Below are positions 5,620 through 7,888 of a stretch of 7,888 nt of DNA, piece by piece (within the stretch, counting starts at the first letter, position 1; every line of letters begins with the position of its first letter). The translations under genes were made by a program, and so were the position numbers. The notes under the pieces were generated by a model that was not told the origin of the DNA, searched no databases, and saw nothing but the letters and a program-made list of their open reading frames with translations. The DNA comes from Phycisphaerales bacterium. Its GTDB lineage: Bacteria; Planctomycetota; Phycisphaerae; Phycisphaerales; UBA1924. The DNA is taken from the NCBI GenBank assembly GCA_020054055.1, contig JAGVLZ010000035.1:1-7888 (forward strand). Direction: 5' to 3'.

Positions 5620-7155
5620 ATGATCCGCCGCACCACCGCTCTGTTTCTCTCCGTCTTCCTCTGCGTTCAACTCCCTCTGGTCCACGCAGCGAGGGCCGAG
5701 CCCGGGGGGCTCGACCGCTGGTACATCGTCGAGATTGATGGCCGGAAGGCGGGCTGGGCACGCGAGGCGGAGGTGGGCGGCGAGAACGACACCATCTCCA
5801 GCACCTCAGAGTTGCACTTCACGTTTCAACGGATGGGGCAAGCGGCCAAGGTCTCGGCCTCCACGCGCTTTGTCGAGACGAAGGCGGGTGACCTTGTTGA
5901 GATGGGCAGCGCCCAAACGCTCGGCACGGAGGAAGTGAAGGAGACCTACACCTTCATCCGCGGCATCGCGGGGAACGAGGTCCGGCGCGTCACGGAAACA
6001 GTGGGGGGGAAGAAGGAAGAAACGCTCAGTTGGCCAGAGGGGGAGTGGCGCTCGCCAGCCCAAGCGCGCAGACTGGTGGAGCAACACCTCCGCGACGGCG
6101 CGGAGACGATCACCTATTCAACACTCGATCCCTCGGCGGGTCTGACGGTGGTCACGCTCACGCAGCGCATCGTGAACCGCGGCGCGATCGTCGAGGCCGC
6201 GGGGAAGACGGTCCCCGCAGTGGAATGGGAGGTCACGAACTCGCTCATGCCCGGGATCACCGGGCGCGACTTCGTGGATACGCGCGGCGTGGCGCTCCGC
6301 AGCGAACTGAACTTCGGCGGCATGAAGATGGTGATGCTCGCGAGCGAGAAGGAGGCGGCGCTCAGCGACTTCGCCCCGCCGGAGATGATGGCGCAGACGC
6401 TGGTGAAGCCGGAGGGGAAGAAGATCGAGCGGCCACGCGAGGCGACGCGCGGCGTCTACATCCTCTCGATGAACGACGGAAGCGACATGCCCGACCTGCC
6501 GAGCGTCGGCGCGCAGGTGGCGGAGCGATTGGATGCGAAGCGGGTGCGGGTGGAGGTGGTGAGGGGGCGGACGTCGCAGGAACTCGCGATGGCGCCGCGG
6601 GAACTTGATCCGACCGTACAGCCATCAACCATGATCGCGTCTTGGAACGATGAATCTCTTTCATCACTCGCGCATTCGGTGTGGCCGGCGTCTGGCCTGG
6701 CCCCCTTCGCGTCGGCGTACGGTCCTAAAGCAGCACGCTTCGTTGCCGAGTACATCAACGAGGAATCTTTCGGCGTCGGCTTTGCGACCTCTTCTGAAGT
6801 CGTACGGACCCGCCGTGGAGATTGCACCGAGCACGCCGTATTGCTCGCTGCGTTATTGAGAGCAGAGTTTATTGGTGCGCGCGTCGTCAGCGGTGTTGTG
6901 TATGTCGCCGGACCGGACGGGGCAGGCGTCTTCGGCTATCACATGTGGACTCAGGCACGCGATGTTGAAGAGGACAAACGCGTGTGGCTTGATTTGGATG
7001 CCGCGATCCTCCCTGCAAACGACTCCCCCGGCGTCGACGCCACCCACATCGCCCTCTCCACCAGCACCATGGCCGACGGCGAGATGATCAACTCCATGGC
7101 CTCCCTCGTCGGCCTCCTCGGCCGGTTGAAGATCGAGGTTGTTGAGGTTGAATAG
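5620..7155 (+). CDS. Exported transglutaminase-like (papain-fold) protein
   Basis: A 511-residue protein with a Sec signal peptide (MIRRT, a hydrophobic core at about 6-20, probable cut after HAARA near residue 26). Residues 30-270 form a strand-rich region of unknown role. The transglutaminase-like core is at about 365-470: RRGDCTEHAVLLAALLRAEF with the nucleophile C402, then YHMW with H441, then WLDLDAA with D460 (or D458). The triad is complete, as in the bacterial transglutaminase/protease-like superfamily, whose members crosslink, cleave or amidate proteins. The true reaction and substrate are not evident. A conserved-looking tail (VDATHIALSTSTMADGE, about 472-488) follows. In 6601-7020, which covers the catalytic core, only 84 of 140 codons end in G or C, against 75 of the previous 80 and 39 of the next 40. 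The segment may have a separate origin. Downstream lies a hairpin cluster. Confidence 0.88.
   Translation: MIRRTTALFLSVFLCVQLPLVHAARAEPGGLDRWYIVEIDGRKAGWAREAEVGGENDTISSTSELHFTFQRMGQAAKVSASTRFVETKAGDLVEMGSAQTLGTEEVKETYTFIRGIAGNEVRRVTETVGGKKEETLSWPEGEWRSPAQARRLVEQHLRDGAETITYSTLDPSAGLTVVTLTQRIVNRGAIVEAAGKTVPAVEWEVTNSLMPGITGRDFVDTRGVALRSELNFGGMKMVMLASEKEAALSDFAPPEMMAQTLVKPEGKKIERPREATRGVYILSMNDGSDMPDLPSVGAQVAERLDAKRVRVEVVRGRTSQELAMAPRELDPTVQPSTMIASWNDESLSSLAHSVWPASGLAPFASAYGPKAARFVAEYINEESFGVGFATSSEVVRTRRGDCTEHAVLLAALLRAEFIGARVVSGVVYVAGPDGAGVFGYHMWTQARDVEEDKRVWLDLDAAILPANDSPGVDATHIALSTSTMADGEMINSMASLVGLLGRLKIEVVEVE
6601..7020 (+). other. Segment of low third-position GC inside the transglutaminase-like gene
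   Basis: By hand count, third-position GC is 60% here (84/140 codons). It is 94% in the 80 codons before and 98% in the 40 codons after. Codons such as TTA, AGA, ATT, TTT and TCT appear here and are nearly absent on either side. The reading frame stays open and the catalytic residues are intact, so this is a composition change and not decay. Confidence 0.75.
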
Positions 7156-7168
7156 GCTGCGCCTTCTC

Positions 7169-7183
7169 CAGCCCGAAGGGCTG
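7169..7183. repeat. Hairpin repeat A (CAGCCC-GAA-GGGCTG)
   Basis: A perfect six-base stem with a GAA loop, 14 bases after the transglutaminase stop. It is the first of a cluster of hairpins filling 7169-7380. It could act in transcription termination or mRNA end protection, but no T-run follows. Confidence 0.6.
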
Positions 7184-7194
7184 ATGGTCAATAG

Positions 7195-7230
7195 CCGGGG
7201 GTCGAGCGAGTCTTCGAGCGCCACCCCCGG
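7195..7230. repeat. Hairpin repeat B with eight-base CCGGGGGT/ACCCCCGG stem
   Basis: The outer stem pairs 7195-7202 with 7223-7230 perfectly. The 20-base apex, together with the last stem base, contains TCGAGCG twice (7202-7208 and 7214-7220). It is a long, strong structure with no coding potential. The composite with hairpin A just before it looks like a dispersed intergenic element. Confidence 0.65.
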
Positions 7231-7260
7231 AGATAGAACCCACTGATCCCTCTTCTGGTT

Positions 7261-7281
7261 TTGCACTCTGCAGGAGTGCAA
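7261..7281. repeat. Hairpin repeat C (TTGCACTC / GAGTGCAA stem)
   Basis: A perfect eight-base stem (7261-7268 with 7274-7281) around TGCAG. An outer GGTTT (7257-7261) and AAACC (7286-7290) can extend the pairing beyond an internal bulge. It is AT-richer than its neighbours. Confidence 0.65.
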
Positions 7282-7294
7282 GTTGAAACCTGTC

Positions 7295-7307
7295 GCCCCG
7301 TCGGGGC
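7295..7307. repeat. Hairpin repeat D (GCCCC-GTC-GGGGC), possible weak terminator
   Basis: A perfect GC stem of five bases with the loop GTC, followed by only three T (7308-7310). It could serve as a weak intrinsic terminator for the plus-strand transcript. The short T-run makes this uncertain, and it fits the hairpin cluster equally well. Confidence 0.5.
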
Positions 7308-7333
7308 TTTGGAGATCAGGTTGTGATCCTTTT

Positions 7334-7353
7334 CCACGGGCTCGCGCCCGTGG
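7334..7353. repeat. Hairpin repeat E next to the methyltransferase stop codon
   Basis: CCACGGGCTCGCGCCCGTGG is a perfect eight-base stem with a TCGC loop. It begins directly after the methyltransferase stop codon on the minus strand. Its arm CCACGGG resembles the element inside icd at 2977-2995. No T-run follows on either strand. Confidence 0.65.
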
Positions 7354-7888
7354 CTATGTACTTGCGCCCGCGTTGCGGGCTGTCATCTTGCCCCGGCGCA
7401 CCATCCACACCCCCGGCCGCAGCGGCCCGCACAAGACTTTTGCCGACTCACGTTGCTGCGTCAGGAACCGCCGCAGCGGACCCCGCAACTCGGGATGTTC
7501 TCTCGCGAGCGCCGCGCAGCGCTTCGTCAAGCGCGCTTGCAGGCGCGCCTCCGATCGGCGCGCCATCGCGACCGTCCAGACCGATTCGCGCACGATCGCA
7601 TCGCCGAACGATTCGATCCGCTCGTGGACTTCCGCGCGCGTCAGCAATCCTGACTCTCGGTACCGCCTCGGCGCGCCCGGCATCACCACCGCGTCATCGA
7701 TGATGTAGACGCCCCCGGGCTTCACCAGCACGCGAAGCGCCCGCGCCGCGCGCTGGAGCGGCCACAGCGAGACCATCATCGCGGCGTCGAAACGTTCCCG
7801 CGGCGGCCTCTTCTCGAATCTCCCCGCATCGCCGACCTCGAATCGGCACAACGCGCTCACCCCCGCCCGCGCCGCCGCGCGTTTCGCC
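7354..7888 (-). CDS. Class I SAM-dependent methyltransferase, 5' end cut by window edge
   Basis: 177 codons are open from the right edge to TAG at 7356-7354. The N-terminal part with the glycine-rich SAM motif I lies outside the window. Visible are ARAGVSALCRFEVGDA (about visible residues 6-21, the post-motif II/III region ending in the typical GDA), then FDAAMMVSLWPL (34-45, motif IV position), then LVKPGGVYIIDDAV (54-67, the LkPGG strand-turn of Rossmann methyltransferases). An arginine-rich helical tail follows. The substrate is unknown. A GTG at 7860 is open in frame, but starting there would delete the SAM-binding loop, so the gene surely begins beyond the window. The last residues (about ARNAGAST) are encoded by a palindrome (7366-7380), suggesting that a repeat has replaced or extended the original C-terminus. 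Confidence 0.8.
   Translation of the reverse strand, partial: AKRAAARAGVSALCRFEVGDAGRFEKRPPRERFDAAMMVSLWPLQRAARALRVLVKPGGVYIIDDAVVMPGAPRRYRESGLLTRAEVHERIESFGDAIVRESVWTVAMARRSEARLQARLTKRCAALAREHPELRGPLRRFLTQQRESAKVLCGPLRPGVWMVRRGKMTARNAGAST
7366..7380. repeat. Hairpin repeat F forming the end of the methyltransferase gene
   Basis: GCCCGCGTTGCGGGC is a perfect six-base stem with the loop GTT. It overlaps the last codons of the minus-strand methyltransferase gene. Only 12 bases separate it from repeat E, and the methyltransferase stop codon lies in that gap, so E and F may be one composite element. Confidence 0.6.

Noticed and set aside
7169..7380. CRISPR array
   Set aside because: The hairpins differ from one another and spacing is irregular. 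There is no constant repeat with unique spacers, and no cas gene.

Overview
The window is GC-rich bacterial chromosomal DNA with compact gene packing. Third-position GC is near 90% in the housekeeping-type genes. Several short palindromes look like the dispersed repeats I associate with Planctomycetota (perhaps Phycisphaerae). That assignment is an inference from style and recall, not a database match.

Layout. (1) Positions 1-1016, minus strand: the ATPase of a MalK/PotA/UgpC-type ABC importer, cut by the left edge. (2) 1055-2574, plus strand: a small accessory block of lower third-position GC. It holds a protein with two membrane helices and a probable beta-rich cytosolic domain, then a MntA-HepT pair (minimal nucleotidyltransferase antitoxin and HEPN RNase toxin). 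(3) 2587-4905, minus strand: a long-form isocitrate dehydrogenase with the family's extra C-terminal domain, and upstream of it a TatD-family metal-dependent hydrolase. (4) 5007-7155, plus strand: two exported proteins, a small lipocalin/nitrobindin-like beta-barrel protein and a transglutaminase-fold protein with a complete Cys-His-Asp triad. (5) 7156-7380: a dense cluster of six perfect or near-perfect hairpin repeats. (6) 7354-7888, minus strand: the C-terminal part of a class I SAM methyltransferase, cut by the right edge.

The most interesting signals are these. Two palindromic repeat-like elements lie in frame inside the isocitrate dehydrogenase gene, in a linker and a surface-loop position, much like Rickettsia palindromic elements. 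A repeat of the same style supplies the methyltransferase's C-terminal tail. Most genes without a Shine-Dalgarno sequence carry a -10-like hexamer 6-10 nt before the start codon, which suggests leaderless or near-leaderless mRNAs. The catalytic segment of the transglutaminase gene has sharply lower third-position GC than the rest of the same gene, so it looks like a mosaic. The two-helix/beta-rich protein resembles the architecture of CBASS Cap15-type effectors and sits just upstream of a toxin-antitoxin pair. It is the best candidate here for an unrecognised defence component, but that link is speculative.

No tRNA, rRNA, CRISPR array, transposase or integrase was seen. No gene-free stretch exceeds 300 bases.
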